From Mycobacterium vicinigordonae (lineage in GTDB: Bacteria; Actinomycetota; Actinomycetes; Mycobacteriales; Mycobacteriaceae), in assembly GCF_013466425.1 (NCBI RefSeq), contig NZ_CP059165.1, positions 3,286,001 to 3,350,000 of the forward strand: DNA of 64,000 nt, read 5' to 3'. The notes beneath the pieces are model-generated. The model had not been told where the DNA came from and searched no databases. It saw only the letters and a list, made by a program, of their open reading frames with translations. The position numbers and the translations under genes are program-made. Shown here piece by piece: positions 1-9,842 of this stretch. The number at the start of each line of letters is the position of its first letter. Within the stretch, counting starts at the first letter, position 1.

Positions 1-21
1 GCGGGCTTCGTCAAACCCTGA
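1..21 (+). CDS. modA: 3' end of molybdate-binding protein ModA (partial)
   Basis: The first 21 bases read in frame as AGFVKP followed by TGA. This fits the C-terminus of the periplasmic molybdate-binding lipoprotein that normally precedes modB. The identification rests mainly on position: modB starts 9 bases later. Only six residues are visible, so the call is an inference from context. Confidence 0.55.
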   Translation, partial: AGFVKP

Positions 22-30
22 CGGACTCTC

Positions 31-825
31 GTGCACACGCCGACGGATCTGCCTCGCTGGGTCTACCTGCCCGCCGCGCTGGGGACGACGTTCGTGGGGC
101 TTCCGCTGCTCGCGATCGCCGTGAGGGTCGATTGGCCACGGTTCTGGTCGTTGATCAGCAGCGATTCTTCGGCGGTGGCCTTGCTACTGAGCCTGAAGAC
201 AGCGACCGCCAGCACCGCTATGTGCGTCCTGCTGGGTGTGCCGATGGCACTGATGCTGGCTCGCAGCCGGCTGCGGGTGGTGCGGCTGGTGAGGCCGTTG
301 ATTTTGCTGCCGCTGGTGCTGCCGCCGGTGGTCGGCGGCATCGCCCTGCTCTACGCGTTCGGCCGGCTCGGTCTGCTGGGCCGCTACCTGGAGGCCGCCG
401 GAGTCAGCATTGCCTTCAGCACCACTGCTGTGGTGATGGCGCAGACATTCGTTTCGCTGCCCTTCCTGGTGATCTCGCTGGAAGGCGCCGCGCGCACTGC
501 CGGAGCCGACTACGAGGTGGTGGCAGCGACATTGGGTGCCCGACCCACCCGGATCTGGTGGCGAGTCACTTTGCCGCTGCTCTTGCCGGGGCTGGTGTCG
601 GGGGCGGTGCTGGCCTTCGCCCGTTCGCTGGGAGAGTTTGGGGCCACGTTGACGTTTGCCGGGTCGTTGCAGGGAGTCACCCGCACGTTACCGCTCGAGA
701 TCTATGTGCAGCGCGTTAATGACCCGCAAGCCGCGGTGGCACTGTCGCTTCTACTGGTGGGGGTAGCGGCGCTGGTGGTGCTGGGGCTGGGCGCACGCCG
801 GTTGGCCGGGTCGGTCTCAAAGTAG
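31..825 (+). CDS. modB: Molybdate ABC transporter permease ModB
   Basis: Inner-membrane channel subunit that passes molybdate from the binding protein ModA into the cytoplasm, powered by ModC. The 264-residue protein is a run of hydrophobic helices, starting at about residue 10. It carries the permease EAA loop near residues 150-180 ([13 protein letters not shown]...), which docks on the ATPase. The GTG start lies 9 bases after the modA stop, and modC follows after 6 bases, so modA-modB-modC form one operon. Length and order match Rv1857-Rv1859 of M. tuberculosis. Confidence 0.93.
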   Translation: MHTPTDLPRWVYLPAALGTTFVGLPLLAIAVRVDWPRFWSLISSDSSAVALLLSLKTATASTAMCVLLGVPMALMLARSRLRVVRLVRPLILLPLVLPPVVGGIALLYAFGRLGLLGRYLEAAGVSIAFSTTAVVMAQTFVSLPFLVISLEGAARTAGADYEVVAATLGARPTRIWWRVTLPLLLPGLVSGAVLAFARSLGEFGATLTFAGSLQGVTRTLPLEIYVQRVNDPQAAVALSLLLVGVAALVVLGLGARRLAGSVSK

Positions 826-831
826 CTGGCA

Positions 832-1920
832 ATGAGTGATCTGGAGCTGCGCGCGGTAGTGGCCGACCGTATGGTCGACGTCGATTTCGCGGTGGCCGCC
901 GGCGAAGTCCTGGCCGTACTGGGACCCAACGGGGCGGGAAAGTCCACCGCGTTGCACGTCATCGCCGGCCTGATCCGACCCGATGCCGGGCTGGTGCGGT
1001 TGGGGGATCGGGTGCTCACCGACACAGCAGCCAAGGTGGAGGTCGCTACGCACGACCGGAGGGTCGGGCTGCTGCTGCAGGATCCGCTTCTGTTTCCCCA
1101 CCTGAGTGTGGCCGCCAACGTCGCGTTCGGGCCGCGCAGCCGTCGCGGCATGTCGCGATCCGGCAATACTCGAGAATCTGCATTGCGCTGGCTGAGCGAG
1201 GTGGGGGCCGAGTCGCTGGCCAACCGCAAGCCCCGGCAGTTGTCCGGCGGGCAGGCCCAGCGCGTCGCGATCGCGCGGGCGCTCGCCGCCGAACCTCAAG
1301 CTCTGCTGCTCGACGAGCCGTTGACTGGCCTCGATGTGGCGGCGGCCGCCGCGGTTCGTGCGGTCCTGCGGGAGGTGGTCGCCCGCAGCGGTTGCGCAGT
1401 CATCCTGATCACCCACGACCTGCTCGACGTGCTCACGCTGGCCGACCGGGTGCTGGTTCTGGAGTCGGGTCGGGTCTGCGAGGTCGGGCCCGCCGCTGAA
1501 GTGCTGGCCGCACCAACAAGCAATTTCGGGGCCCGGATCGCCGGCGTCAACCTGGTTAGCGGAACGGTGGGCACCGACGGCGCCCTGCACACACCGGCCG
1601 GACAGATCTGGCACGGTTCGGGCTCGGGTGTGACCAGCGGCGATGCCGCGGTAGCAGTTTTCGGGCCATCGAGCGTGGCGGTGTTCCCGTCGCCGCCACA
1701 CGGCAGCCCACGCAACGCCGTCGAGGTGACGGTGTCCGGGCTGGAAACCCGCGGCCCGACCGTCCTGGTACGTGGCGCAGACCAGCCTGACGGCGCGCCC
1801 GGGTTGGCCGCCAGCATCACCGGGCAGGCCGCAGCAGAATTGCAGCTCACGCCGGGTAGGCGGGTGTGGTTCGGCGTCAAGGCCCATGAGGTGGCGCTGC
1901 ACCCCCGCCGCCGAGGATGA
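832..1920 (+). CDS. modC: Molybdate ABC transporter ATP-binding protein ModC
   Basis: ATPase that energises molybdate uptake through ModB. The 362 residues show Walker A GPNGAGKST (31-39), ABC signature LSGGQ (137-141), Walker B LLLDEP (158-163) and an H-loop ITHD near 195. A C-terminal Mop/TOBE-like region (about 290-355) is expected to bind molybdate and provide feedback. The gene starts 6 bases after modB. It is the last gene of the operon; apa follows after 88 bases with its own start region. Confidence 0.95.
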   Translation: MSDLELRAVVADRMVDVDFAVAAGEVLAVLGPNGAGKSTALHVIAGLIRPDAGLVRLGDRVLTDTAAKVEVATHDRRVGLLLQDPLLFPHLSVAANVAFGPRSRRGMSRSGNTRESALRWLSEVGAESLANRKPRQLSGGQAQRVAIARALAAEPQALLLDEPLTGLDVAAAAAVRAVLREVVARSGCAVILITHDLLDVLTLADRVLVLESGRVCEVGPAAEVLAAPTSNFGARIAGVNLVSGTVGTDGALHTPAGQIWHGSGSGVTSGDAAVAVFGPSSVAVFPSPPHGSPRNAVEVTVSGLETRGPTVLVRGADQPDGAPGLAASITGQAAAELQLTPGRRVWFGVKAHEVALHPRRRG

Positions 1921-2008
1921 GCGAATGGTGAATGAACTGGCGAGACATACCTATTCGAATGGGCAGGTCTTCCTTGCTTCACAGCGCTAACACGGTAGGT
2001 TCGTCGCC

Positions 2009-3127
2009 ATGCATCAGGTGGACCCATACCCGACCCGCCGCAAGGGATTGTGGGCGTCGCTGGCGATCGCCGCGGCGACCAGCGCCAGCGTCGTGACCAT
2101 TGCGTTGCCGGCAGCGTCCAGCGCCGATCCGGAGACCCCGACACCCGTACCTGCGCCTGGCGCACCAGCCCCGGCTTCCCCGGCACCGGCCAATCCGGCG
2201 AACCCCGCAAACCCGGCAAATCCGGCGAACCCCGCAAACCCGGCAAATCCGGCGAACCCCGCAAATCCGGCCAACCCCGCCAATCCGGCCAACCCCGCGC
2301 CGAACGCTCAGCCCGGCGATCCAGCTGCGGCACCGCCCCCGGTGGACCCGAACGCGCCACCGCCCGACCCGAACGCGCCGGAACCCGGACGGGTGACCAA
2401 CGCCGTCGGTGGGTTCAGCTTTGTTGTGCCGCCGGGCTGGGTGGAATCCGACGCGTCCCACCTGGACTACGGTTCGGCCCTGCTCAGCAAGACGGCCGGT
2501 GACGCGCCGATGCCCGGTCAGCCTCCCGCGATCGCCAACGACACCCGAATTGTGCTGGGACGACTAGACCAGAAGCTCTATGCCAGCGCCGAAACCACCA
2601 ACCCGAAGGCCGCCGTCCGGCTCGGCTCGGACATGGGCGAGTTCTTCATGCCCTACCCGGGCACGCGAATCAACCAGGAGACGGTTCCGCTCAACGCCAA
2701 TGGCATCTCGGGGAGCGCGTCGTATTACGAGGTGAAGTTCAGCGATGCCAACAAGCCGGTCGGGCAGATCTGGACCGGTGTCGTGGGGACCGCTGCAGGC
2801 GCCACGCCGCCGACCGGCCCGCCGCAGCGCTGGTTCGTGGTATGGCTGGGCACGTCTAACAACCCGATAGACAAGAATGCCGCGAAGGCGCTGGCTGAGT
2901 CGATTCGACCCTGGTCGGCCCCGGCACCAGAAGGGGCTCCGGGTGCGCCCGCAGTGGCTCCCGAACCCGGTGCCCCGGCGGCTCCGGCGCCCGCCGCTCC
3001 CGCGCCGGCGGCTCCCGCCCCTGCCGCTCCGGCGCCGGCGGCTCCCGCCCCTGCCGCTCCGGCGCCAGCTCAGGCTCCGGCCGCCGGAACCTCAACAGAG
3101 GCGCCACAGCGCAGCCAACCAGCCTGA
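2009..3127 (+). CDS. apa: Alanine/proline-rich secreted antigen Apa (fibronectin attachment protein)
   Basis: Secreted mannosylated adhesin that binds fibronectin in pathogenic mycobacteria. The 372-residue protein begins MHQVDP like known Apa proteins. It has an N-terminal signal peptide ending near residue 39 (SSADPE), then a Pro/Ala region with twelve consecutive NPA triplets (about residues 62-97). A globular FAP core follows (about 130-305), then a C-terminal Pro/Ala tail built of AAPAP repeats. The Pro/Ala regions are the usual O-mannosylation sites. It lies directly after modC, as in M. tuberculosis (Rv1860). Confidence 0.95.
   Translation: MHQVDPYPTRRKGLWASLAIAAATSASVVTIALPAASSADPETPTPVPAPGAPAPASPAPANPANPANPANPANPANPANPANPANPANPANPANPAPNAQPGDPAAAPPPVDPNAPPPDPNAPEPGRVTNAVGGFSFVVPPGWVESDASHLDYGSALLSKTAGDAPMPGQPPAIANDTRIVLGRLDQKLYASAETTNPKAAVRLGSDMGEFFMPYPGTRINQETVPLNANGISGSASYYEVKFSDANKPVGQIWTGVVGTAAGATPPTGPPQRWFVVWLGTSNNPIDKNAAKALAESIRPWSAPAPEGAPGAPAVAPEPGAPAAPAPAAPAPAAPAPAAPAPAAPAPAAPAPAQAPAAGTSTEAPQRSQPA
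2192..2299 (+). repeat. 12 x 9-bp tandem repeat encoding NPA triplets in apa
   Basis: Twelve in-frame 9-base units encode Asn-Pro-Ala. The first two 27-base blocks (2192-2218 and 2219-2245) are identical at the DNA level, so copy number could change by slippage without breaking the frame. It sits in the mannosylated linker of Apa. Confidence 0.9.
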
Positions 3128-3244
3128 CGATATGAACCCGGGTGTCGGCCGAAACGACACTCGATTCGTTACGCAGAAGGGGTATACCGGGATCACGGTC
3201 CGGCACATGGGCTGGGCTGCCCAGTAATTACAAGGAGACCCCTC

Positions 3245-3544
3245 ATGGACGTTCTGGCAGCTACCGAGTATTTGGCTCGCTCATCAACTCTGACCAGTGT
3301 TGGTGTCGTCGGCTACATCATCATCGGCGCGCTTGCGGGCTGGATCGCCGGCAAGATTGTCAAGGGCGGCGGATCCGGCATTTTGATGAACATCGTGATC
3401 GGTGTCGTCGGAGCGCTGATCGGCGGTTTTCTGCTGAGCTTCGCCTTCGACACCGCTTCGGGCGGCTGGTGGTTCACCTTCTTCACCGCGATCCTGGGTT
3501 CCGTGATCCTGCTGTGGGTCGTCGGGTTGGTGCAACGCCGCTGA
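3245..3544 (+). CDS. Small integral membrane protein, GlsB/YeaQ/YmgE family (Rv1861-like)
   Basis: A 99-residue membrane protein. After a short polar N-terminus there are three hydrophobic segments rich in Gly (about 20-40, 45-65 and 72-95), including [18 protein letters not shown], which is typical of the transglycosylase-associated/GlsB family. Despite the family name, no enzyme function is established; members are stress-linked. A clear AAGGAG lies 9-14 bases before the ATG. It sits between apa and adhA as Rv1861 does. Confidence 0.85.
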   Translation: MDVLAATEYLARSSTLTSVGVVGYIIIGALAGWIAGKIVKGGGSGILMNIVIGVVGALIGGFLLSFAFDTASGGWWFTFFTAILGSVILLWVVGLVQRR

Positions 3545-3572
3545 CCAGGCAGCCTCGTGGCGGCATGATGGG

Positions 3573-4601
3573 ATGATGCCCGAACCGACGCCATCCTCGA
3601 TGACCGCGTGGCAGGTACGCCGGCCCGGCCCGATGCAGACCAAGCCGCTGGAGCAAGTCAGCGTCGAGGTCCCCCGGCCCGGGCCGGCTGACCTGCTGGT
3701 ACGCGTTCTGGCGTGCGGGGTGTGCCGCACCGACCTGCACGTCACTGAGGGAGACCTGGCGGTCCACCGCCAGCGGGTCACACCGGGCCACGAGGTGGTG
3801 GGAGAGGTCGTCGACGTCGGCCCCGACGCCGGTAACGACTTCAAGGTGGGGGACCGGGTCGGCATCGCCTGGTTGCGCCACACCTGCGGGGAATGCAAAT
3901 ACTGCCGCCGAGGGGACGAGAATCTGTGTCCACAGTCCCGCTACACCGGCTGGGATGCCGACGGTGGTTATGCCGAATTCGCCACCGTGCCAGCCAATTT
4001 CGCACATCACCTGCCGGCCGGCTACAGCGACACCGAGCTGGCGCCGTTGCTGTGCGCCGGCATCATCGGCTACCGATCACTGCTGCGCGCGCAGTTACCG
4101 CCCGGCGGGAGGCTTGGGCTATATGGGTTCGGCGGCAGCGCCCACATCACCGCCCAGGTCGCACTGGCGCAAGGGGCTGAGGTCCATGTGATGACACGTG
4201 GGGCCGAGGCGCGCGAGCTAGCACTGGCGCTGGGCGCGGCTTCCGCGCAAGGAGCCGCCGATCCACCGCCGGTGCCACTGGACGCCGCGATCCTGTTCGC
4301 GCCGGTGGGCGATCTGGTGCTGCCGGCGCTCGAGGCACTCGATCGCGGCGGCACGTTGTCGGTGGCCGGTATCCATTTGAGCGACATCCCGTCACTCAAT
4401 TACCAACGGCATCTGTTCCAGGAGCGGCAAATCCGGTCCGTAACCTCGAACACCCGCGCCGACGCGCGCGCGTTCCTGGATTTCGCGGCGCATCATCACA
4501 TCGAGGTCACGACACCGGAGTATCCGCTCGAGAGTGCCGATCGAGCGCTCGAGGATCTCAGTTCCGGCCGAATCGCCGGCGCCGCCGTGCTGCTGGTGTG
4601 A
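3573..4601 (+). CDS. adhA: Zinc-type alcohol dehydrogenase AdhA
   Basis: Medium-chain zinc alcohol dehydrogenase, NAD(P)-dependent, expected to oxidise primary alcohols or reduce aldehydes. The 342 residues show the catalytic-zinc region CGVCRTDLH and GHEVVGE, and the four structural-zinc cysteines in [15 protein letters not shown]. The nucleotide-binding glycine stretch GLYGFGGSA comes near residue 180. The sequence closely resembles Rv1862. Two tandem ATG codons open the frame; either could be used. Its stop lies 3 bases from the stop of the opposing CPBP gene. Confidence 0.93.
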   Translation: MMPEPTPSSMTAWQVRRPGPMQTKPLEQVSVEVPRPGPADLLVRVLACGVCRTDLHVTEGDLAVHRQRVTPGHEVVGEVVDVGPDAGNDFKVGDRVGIAWLRHTCGECKYCRRGDENLCPQSRYTGWDADGGYAEFATVPANFAHHLPAGYSDTELAPLLCAGIIGYRSLLRAQLPPGGRLGLYGFGGSAHITAQVALAQGAEVHVMTRGAEARELALALGAASAQGAADPPPVPLDAAILFAPVGDLVLPALEALDRGGTLSVAGIHLSDIPSLNYQRHLFQERQIRSVTSNTRADARAFLDFAAHHHIEVTTPEYPLESADRALEDLSSGRIAGAAVLLV

Positions 4602-4604
4602 TCG

Positions 4605-5366
4605 TCAGCTCGACAAGTGCCAGACCAGCGCGGCGGCCAGCGCGCCCATCCCGTTGAGCGACCAATGCAGCGCGATCGGCGCGATCAGGCTGCCGCTGCG
4701 CCGCCGCAGCCAGCTGAAGATGAAACCTGCTGCACCGGTCGCAAATACCGCCATCGTCACGCCTGCCATCATGCCGAAGACGCCACCACCGAACAGGTGG
4801 GTGAAACCGATGTTGTTGCTGGTCAAGCCCAACGATGTAGCGATGTGCCACAACCCGAACAGCAGCGATCCAGCCAGCGCCACCCCGCGGAATCCCCAGG
4901 CCCGGTCCAGCGCACCGTGCAGCACGCCGCGGAAGGCGAGCTCCTCAGGGATTACGGTCTGCAGCGGGATGATCACCATCGAGGCGATCAGCGCGCCGGA
5001 GACGGTCGCATAGTGGTTGTTCAGGAACATCGGCCGGGTTACGGGCAGCAGCACACCGATCGCGATGACCGACAGCACGAGGGCTACGGCGGCCAGCGCG
5101 TAACCCATGCCGGATTTCCAGTGCTCGCGGCCCAGGCCGAGTTCGGCCCAGCCCAGACCACGCCAGCGGACCAGGACCACCAGGCCCACGGCGGCAGCGG
5201 GGACCGTCGCGATGCCGGCCCAGGGAGTGGTGAAGTGCGCGACTAGGTTGGTGGTCACCAGCACCGCGACGACGACGGCGATGTCCACGTAGAGACGAAG
5301 CCGGTTGCGCTGCGGAACCGCCGGGGCATCGCACTGACCGTCCTGTCCTAACGCCTGACTCCGCAC
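4605..5366 (-). CDS. CPBP-family intramembrane metalloprotease (Rv1863c-like)
   Basis: A 253-residue polytopic membrane protein with about seven hydrophobic segments and the CPBP/Abi signature. EELAFRG gives the glutamate pair and arginine; LWHIATS and a later conserved His (ALHWSLN) complete it. Family members are type II CAAX-prenyl-endopeptidase-like proteases of the membrane; the substrate here is unknown. The start is GTG. It is convergent with adhA, as in M. tuberculosis. Confidence 0.85.
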   Translation of the reverse strand: MRSQALGQDGQCDAPAVPQRNRLRLYVDIAVVVAVLVTTNLVAHFTTPWAGIATVPAAAVGLVVLVRWRGLGWAELGLGREHWKSGMGYALAAVALVLSVIAIGVLLPVTRPMFLNNHYATVSGALIASMVIIPLQTVIPEELAFRGVLHGALDRAWGFRGVALAGSLLFGLWHIATSLGLTSNNIGFTHLFGGGVFGMMAGVTMAVFATGAAGFIFSWLRRRSGSLIAPIALHWSLNGMGALAAALVWHLSS

Positions 5367-5402
5367 CGGGCTGATTCTACCTGCGATGGGCTAGGCGCCC
5401 GC

Positions 5403-6074
5403 TCAGTTCGCTTGCGGCGAACGGCGCCGCGCCAGTGCCTTCAGCTCGGTCGACAACGCATCGGCGACCAGCAATTGGGGGAGCAACTCGGGCGCGGTCA
5501 TCTTCGCGCGAAAAGCCAGAGCAACCGTGACGTCGTGATCAGGCCGGTGGGTGATGCGGATCCGGTCGCCGGCGTGCAGGGTTCCGGGTTCGATAACCCG
5601 AAGGTAGGCACCGGGTTTGCCGGCCTGCGTGAACGTCTTGATCCACTGGTTGACGCTCAGGAACGCCGCGAAAGTGCGGCATGGGGTCCTGGGTGCGCAG
5701 ACTTCCAGCAGCAAGCCGTGCGAGCCGACCTGCCAACGTTCGCCGATCAGCGCGCTGGTCACGTCGACGCCCTGGGTGGTCAGGTTTTCGCCGAACATCC
5801 CGTCGTTGATTTCGCGCTGCAGCTGGGTCTGCCAGCAGTCCAGGTCTTCGCGGGCGTAGGCGTAGACGGCCTGGTCGTCGCCGCCGTGCAGGTTCCGGTT
5901 GCCGATCGTGTCACCGACCAGGCCGCTGCCTAACCCACCCCGCATAGGCCCGGGTGCGCGGACTTCGACAGGACCCGTCGTAGGCAATTTGTCGATTCCG
6001 GTCAGCCGGGAAGACGCGCGTGGATCCGGATTGCGACGGGGCCGCGCCACGTTGACAGACAAGACCTTCGGCAC
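5403..6074 (-). CDS. MOSC-domain protein (YiiM-like; Rv1864c position)
   Basis: A 223-residue protein with a MOSC (molybdenum cofactor sulfurase C-terminal) domain. GRNLHGGDDQAVYAYA and FGENLTTQGVDV are characteristic, and a conserved Cys follows in CAPRTPCRTF. YiiM-type relatives bind molybdenum cofactor and reduce N-hydroxylated compounds; the substrate here is not known. The start is GTG. It lies 36 bases upstream of the CPBP gene on the same strand. Molybdate uptake genes are 4 kb away, which fits but does not prove a cofactor link. Confidence 0.85.
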   Translation of the reverse strand: MPKVLSVNVARPRRNPDPRASSRLTGIDKLPTTGPVEVRAPGPMRGGLGSGLVGDTIGNRNLHGGDDQAVYAYAREDLDCWQTQLQREINDGMFGENLTTQGVDVTSALIGERWQVGSHGLLLEVCAPRTPCRTFAAFLSVNQWIKTFTQAGKPGAYLRVIEPGTLHAGDRIRITHRPDHDVTVALAFRAKMTAPELLPQLLVADALSTELKALARRRSPQAN

Positions 6075-6118
6075 GGGCCCAGGTTAGCGTCGCGCACCCC
6101 ACCCGTCACCCTTACGGG

Positions 6119-8518
6119 CTACTCGCCAGAGCCCCAGGTCCAGCCGCTGATCTGCGGGTCGTCCTCACCGTGCTCGCGGGTGTAGCGGCGGGCAGACAAG
6201 CGCGCGTCGACCATCCGCTGGCGGAGTTCGGCGGCCCGGCTGGCCAGTCCGTCGACCCGGTCGATCACGTCGATCACCAGGTGAAATCGGTCCAGGTCGT
6301 TGAGCATGACCATGTCGAACGGGGTCGTTGTGGTGCCGCGCTCCTTGAAACCACGCACGTGCAGCTCGGCGTGGTTGGTCCGGCGGTAGGTGAGTCGGTG
6401 AATCAGCCACGGATAGCCGTGGTACGCGAAGATGACCGGCTTGTCCGATGTGAACAGGGCGTCGAATTCCTTGTCCGGCAGGCCGTGCGGGTGCTCAGCT
6501 TCTGGCTGGAGGCGCATCAGGTCCACCACGTTGACCACCCGCACCTGCAACTCCGGCAGCTCGTGGCGCAAGATGTCGGCGGCCGCCAAGGTCTCCAAGG
6601 TTGGGATGTCGCCGGCGCAGGCCAGCACCACGTCGGGCTCACCGACAGCCGTACTGGCCCATTGCCAGATCCCCAGGCCCCGCGTGCAGTGCAGGATCGC
6701 CTCGTCCATCGACAGATAGGACAGCGCGGGCTGCTTGCCGGCCACGATCACGTTGATGTAGTCGCGGCTGCGCAGGCAGTGATCGGCCACCGACAGCAGC
6801 GTGTTCCCGTCCGGTGGCAGGTACACCCGCACCACCTCGGCGCGCTTGTTGGCCACCAGATCGATGAACCCCGGGTCCTGGTGCGACGCCCCATTGTGGT
6901 CCTGACGCCACACGTGTGAGCTCAGCAGGTAATTCAGCGACGCAATCGGCCGGCGCCACGGCAGCTCACGGCTGGTGGACAACCACTTAGCGTGCTGGTT
7001 GAACATCGAGTCGACGATGTGCACGAACGCCTCGTAGCAGTTGAACAGCCCGTGCCGGCCCGTCAGCAGATAGCCCTCCAACCAGCCTTGGCACAGGTGC
7101 TCGGACAGCACCTCCATCACCCGGCCGTTGGGCGCGAGGTGGGTTCCCGCATCCTCGTCTGGGTCGGTTCGGGACAGCCACACCTTGTCGGTGGACTCGA
7201 ACACCGCGCCCAGCCGGTTGGAGGCGGTTTCGTCGGGTCCCATCAGCCGGAACCGGTCCAGGTTGCGCGTAATCACGTCGCGCAGGAAGGTGCCCAGCAC
7301 CCGGGTAGCTTCGTGGGTCGCGGTCGCTGGCCGCTCGACGGGCACCGCGTAGTCGCGGAAGTCCGGCAGATCCAGATCGTGCAACAGCAACCCGCCATTG
7401 GCGTGTGGATTGGCACTCATCCGCCGATCACCTTGCGGCGCAATAGCTTTCAAATCCGTACACAGAGCGCCGTCGGCGTCGAACAACTCGGCCGGACGGT
7501 AGCTGCGCAGCCACTCTTCCAGCTGCGCGCGATGCTCGGGGTTTTCGTGGGTGCCTGCCAGCGGCACCTGGTGGGCCCGCCACGTGCCCTCGACCTGCTG
7601 GCCGTCGACGACCTTCGGTCCGGTCCAGCCCTTGGGGGTACGCAGCACGATCATCGGCCAGACCGGCCGCTCGGTCCGCTCACCGGCACGCGCCCGCCGC
7701 TGGATGGCGGCGATGTCATCGAACGCGTCGTCCAGCGCCGCGGCCAGCCGCTGGTGCACATCGGCGGGATCGTCGCCGGCGACCATGATCGGGCGGTAGC
7801 CGTAGCCGCGCATCAGCGCCTCGAGCTCGGCTTCCGGAATGCGGGCCAGCACCGTCGGGTTCGCGATCTTGTAGCCGTTGAGATGCAGGATCGGCAGCAC
7901 CGCGCCGTCGACGGCCGGGTTGAGGAACTTGTTGGAATGCCAGCCGGCGGCCAGCGGCCCCGTCTCGGCCTCTCCGTCACCGACGACGCAGGCCACCACC
8001 AAATCGGGGTTGTCGAAGGCGGCGCCGAAGGCGTGCACCAGCGCGTACCCGAGTTCGCCGCCCTCGTGGATCGATCCCGGCGTCTGGGCCGCAACGTGGC
8101 TGGGGATGCCGCCGGGAAAGGAAAACTGCCGGAATAGCTTGCGCAGCCCCTCGGTGTCTTCCTCGACGCCGGTGTAGACCTCGCTGTAGGTGCCTTCGAG
8201 GTAGGCGTTGGCCACCAGGCCGGGGCCGCCGTGTCCGGGGCCGGTGATGTAGATGACGTTGGCGTCGCGGTTGCGGATGATCCGGTTGAGGTGGACGTAG
8301 AGCAGGTTGAGTCCGGGCGTGGTGCCCCAGTGGCCCAACAGCCGGGGCTTGACGTGCTCGGCGGCCAGTGGTTCGGCTAGCAGTGGGTTGTCCAGCAGGT
8401 AGATCTGGCCCACCGAAAGGTAGTTCGCGGCTCGCCAGTAGGCGTCGATGAGGGCCAGTTCGTCATCGTTGAGGATCGCGGGCGCCGTCTTTGTCTTTGT
8501 TGCGGTTTCTGGGCTCAT
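6119..8518 (-). CDS. xfp: Xylulose-5-phosphate/fructose-6-phosphate phosphoketolase
   Basis: Thiamine-diphosphate enzyme that splits xylulose 5-phosphate or fructose 6-phosphate with phosphate to acetyl phosphate plus glyceraldehyde 3-phosphate or erythrose 4-phosphate. The 799 residues match the family length. They show the N-terminal GPGHGGPG, the ThDP-binding [15 protein letters not shown] and the C-terminal phosphoketolase region. The start is ATG. No acetate kinase or phosphotransacetylase is adjacent. The gene sits between the MOSC protein and an SDR and interrupts M. tuberculosis-like order, so it is probably an accessory insertion. Confidence 0.93.
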   Translation of the reverse strand: MSPETATKTKTAPAILNDDELALIDAYWRAANYLSVGQIYLLDNPLLAEPLAAEHVKPRLLGHWGTTPGLNLLYVHLNRIIRNRDANVIYITGPGHGGPGLVANAYLEGTYSEVYTGVEEDTEGLRKLFRQFSFPGGIPSHVAAQTPGSIHEGGELGYALVHAFGAAFDNPDLVVACVVGDGEAETGPLAAGWHSNKFLNPAVDGAVLPILHLNGYKIANPTVLARIPEAELEALMRGYGYRPIMVAGDDPADVHQRLAAALDDAFDDIAAIQRRARAGERTERPVWPMIVLRTPKGWTGPKVVDGQQVEGTWRAHQVPLAGTHENPEHRAQLEEWLRSYRPAELFDADGALCTDLKAIAPQGDRRMSANPHANGGLLLHDLDLPDFRDYAVPVERPATATHEATRVLGTFLRDVITRNLDRFRLMGPDETASNRLGAVFESTDKVWLSRTDPDEDAGTHLAPNGRVMEVLSEHLCQGWLEGYLLTGRHGLFNCYEAFVHIVDSMFNQHAKWLSTSRELPWRRPIASLNYLLSSHVWRQDHNGASHQDPGFIDLVANKRAEVVRVYLPPDGNTLLSVADHCLRSRDYINVIVAGKQPALSYLSMDEAILHCTRGLGIWQWASTAVGEPDVVLACAGDIPTLETLAAADILRHELPELQVRVVNVVDLMRLQPEAEHPHGLPDKEFDALFTSDKPVIFAYHGYPWLIHRLTYRRTNHAELHVRGFKERGTTTTPFDMVMLNDLDRFHLVIDVIDRVDGLASRAAELRQRMVDARLSARRYTREHGEDDPQISGWTWGSGE

Positions 8519-8553
8519 TGAGCCGATTGTGCGCGAAGTCGGCGAACTCCGCT

Positions 8554-9411
8554 TTACGTGTCCTGCTCTTCGCCGCGGGCGCGGGCCTCGTAGGCGCGGC
8601 GCTTTTCGACGTCGACGTCCTCGGTGAAGACGTGTTCGGCGCCGACCAGCCGGTTAAGCCCCTCGGCCACGCGGCGCGGCCAGAATTTCTGCGATACAAC
8701 CATGGCGCCGGCCGCCTTTGTGACCCGCACCCGCGGCTTAGGGCGGGCCACCAACCCGACGATCGCGCCGGCGATCTCGGTCGGCTCGGCGTTGCGGAAT
8801 CCCTTCATTCCCGGTGTGCCGGCAACCAATTCGGTGTTGACGAAGGTCGGTAGCACCGCCGAGAAGTGCACGCCCGCCGACCGGTACTCCAGCCGCGCCG
8901 AATCGGTGAAGCCCAACACCGCATGCTTGCTGGCCACGTAGCTGGCCAGACCGACGATGTGCAGTTCTCCGGCCAGCGAGGCGACGTTGATGACGTGCCC
9001 GCGCCGGCGGGGCACCATGCGCTGAGCGGCCAGCTTGCTGCCCAGGATCACCCCGTAGACGTTGATATCCAGGATGCGGCGGGTGACGGCGTCCGGCTCG
9101 TCGATGATCCGGCCGACCGGCATGATGCCCGCATTGTTGATCAGCACATCGATCGGTCCGAGCTGGCGTTCCACCTGGTCGAGGAAGTCCGAGAATGAGG
9201 CCGGGTCGGTGACGTCGAGCTTGCCGTAGACCTCGAGGCCGAGCTCGGCGCCGGACTCCTTGACCGCGGTCTCGTCAACGTCGCCGATGGCAACCTTGGC
9301 CCCCAGTTTGTGTAAGGCGGTTGCCGTCGCCAGCCCGATGCCCCGGGCGCCCCCCGTTATGACGATGATTTTGCCGCCAACTTTGGCGGCAACCGATGCC
9401 GTGTCTGCCAT
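8554..9411 (-). CDS. Short-chain dehydrogenase/reductase (Rv1865c-like)
   Basis: A 285-residue classical SDR using NAD(P). The cofactor motif is TGGARGIG, followed by NNAG and the active-site YVASK (Tyr-x-x-x-Lys), with the catalytic Ser in VASLAG. A C-terminal extension of about 50 residues follows the Rossmann core. I start it at the ATG beginning MADTASV, because a longer frame would run into the divergent GNAT start at 9447. The substrate is unknown. Confidence 0.88.
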   Translation of the reverse strand: MADTASVAAKVGGKIIVITGGARGIGLATATALHKLGAKVAIGDVDETAVKESGAELGLEVYGKLDVTDPASFSDFLDQVERQLGPIDVLINNAGIMPVGRIIDEPDAVTRRILDINVYGVILGSKLAAQRMVPRRRGHVINVASLAGELHIVGLASYVASKHAVLGFTDSARLEYRSAGVHFSAVLPTFVNTELVAGTPGMKGFRNAEPTEIAGAIVGLVARPKPRVRVTKAAGAMVVSQKFWPRRVAEGLNRLVGAEHVFTEDVDVEKRRAYEARARGEEQDT

Positions 9412-9446
9412 GCCGGATACGTTATGCCGCCGGATACTGGCCAACA

Positions 9447-9842
9447 ATGACCGAGGTGCGACCCGCCGTCCCCGAAGACGCCGACGAGGTGGCCCGCCTG
9501 CATGTGCGGGCGTGGAAATCGGCCTACCGGGGCTTGATCGACCAGGCCTATCTGGACAGCCTCACTCCGGAGGCGCGGGCCCGTCGATACGCCTTCGGCC
9601 AGCCCGGCATTCGGATACCCCTCACCCTGGTTGCCATTCGCGACGCCGCCATCTGCGGCTTTGCCACCGCCGGTCTATGCGGAGACCAGGACGCGGCGAA
9701 TCTCGGTGAGCTGATGGCGATTTATGTCGACCCAACCCTCCTGGGCACCGGGGTCGGGCCATTGCTGATCCGTGCCGTCCGCGACAGGTTGCGGGGCCTC
9801 GGGGTCCCCGGCGCCGTCCTTTGGGTGCTGGCGGTGAACACC
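9447..9842 (+). pseudogene. Truncated GNAT N-acetyltransferase (3' part lost)
   Basis: From ATG 9447 about 130 residues read as a GNAT acetyltransferase: an N-terminal VRPAVPEDADEVARLH, then YRGLIDQAYL, the acetyl-CoA loop region (VDPTLLGTGVGPLLI), and a last beta strand GAVLWVLAVN. The normal continuation (about 25-30 residues) is absent. Beyond about 9842 the same frame runs on to a stop at 10115, but it reads out-of-frame P450 sequence, so the tail is meaningless. The gene is broken by fusion to the P450 fragment. A chimeric 222-residue protein could still be made. Confidence 0.75.

Noticed and set aside
817..1902. Long open frame antisense to modC
   Set aside because: It mirrors modC codon bias in a GC-rich genome and has no family similarity, while modC has all ATPase motifs.
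2014..2292. Antisense frame reading Gly-Phe-Ala repeats over the NPA tract of apa
   Set aside because: The repeat is a by-product of the NPA codons on the other strand; apa is a well-known protein.
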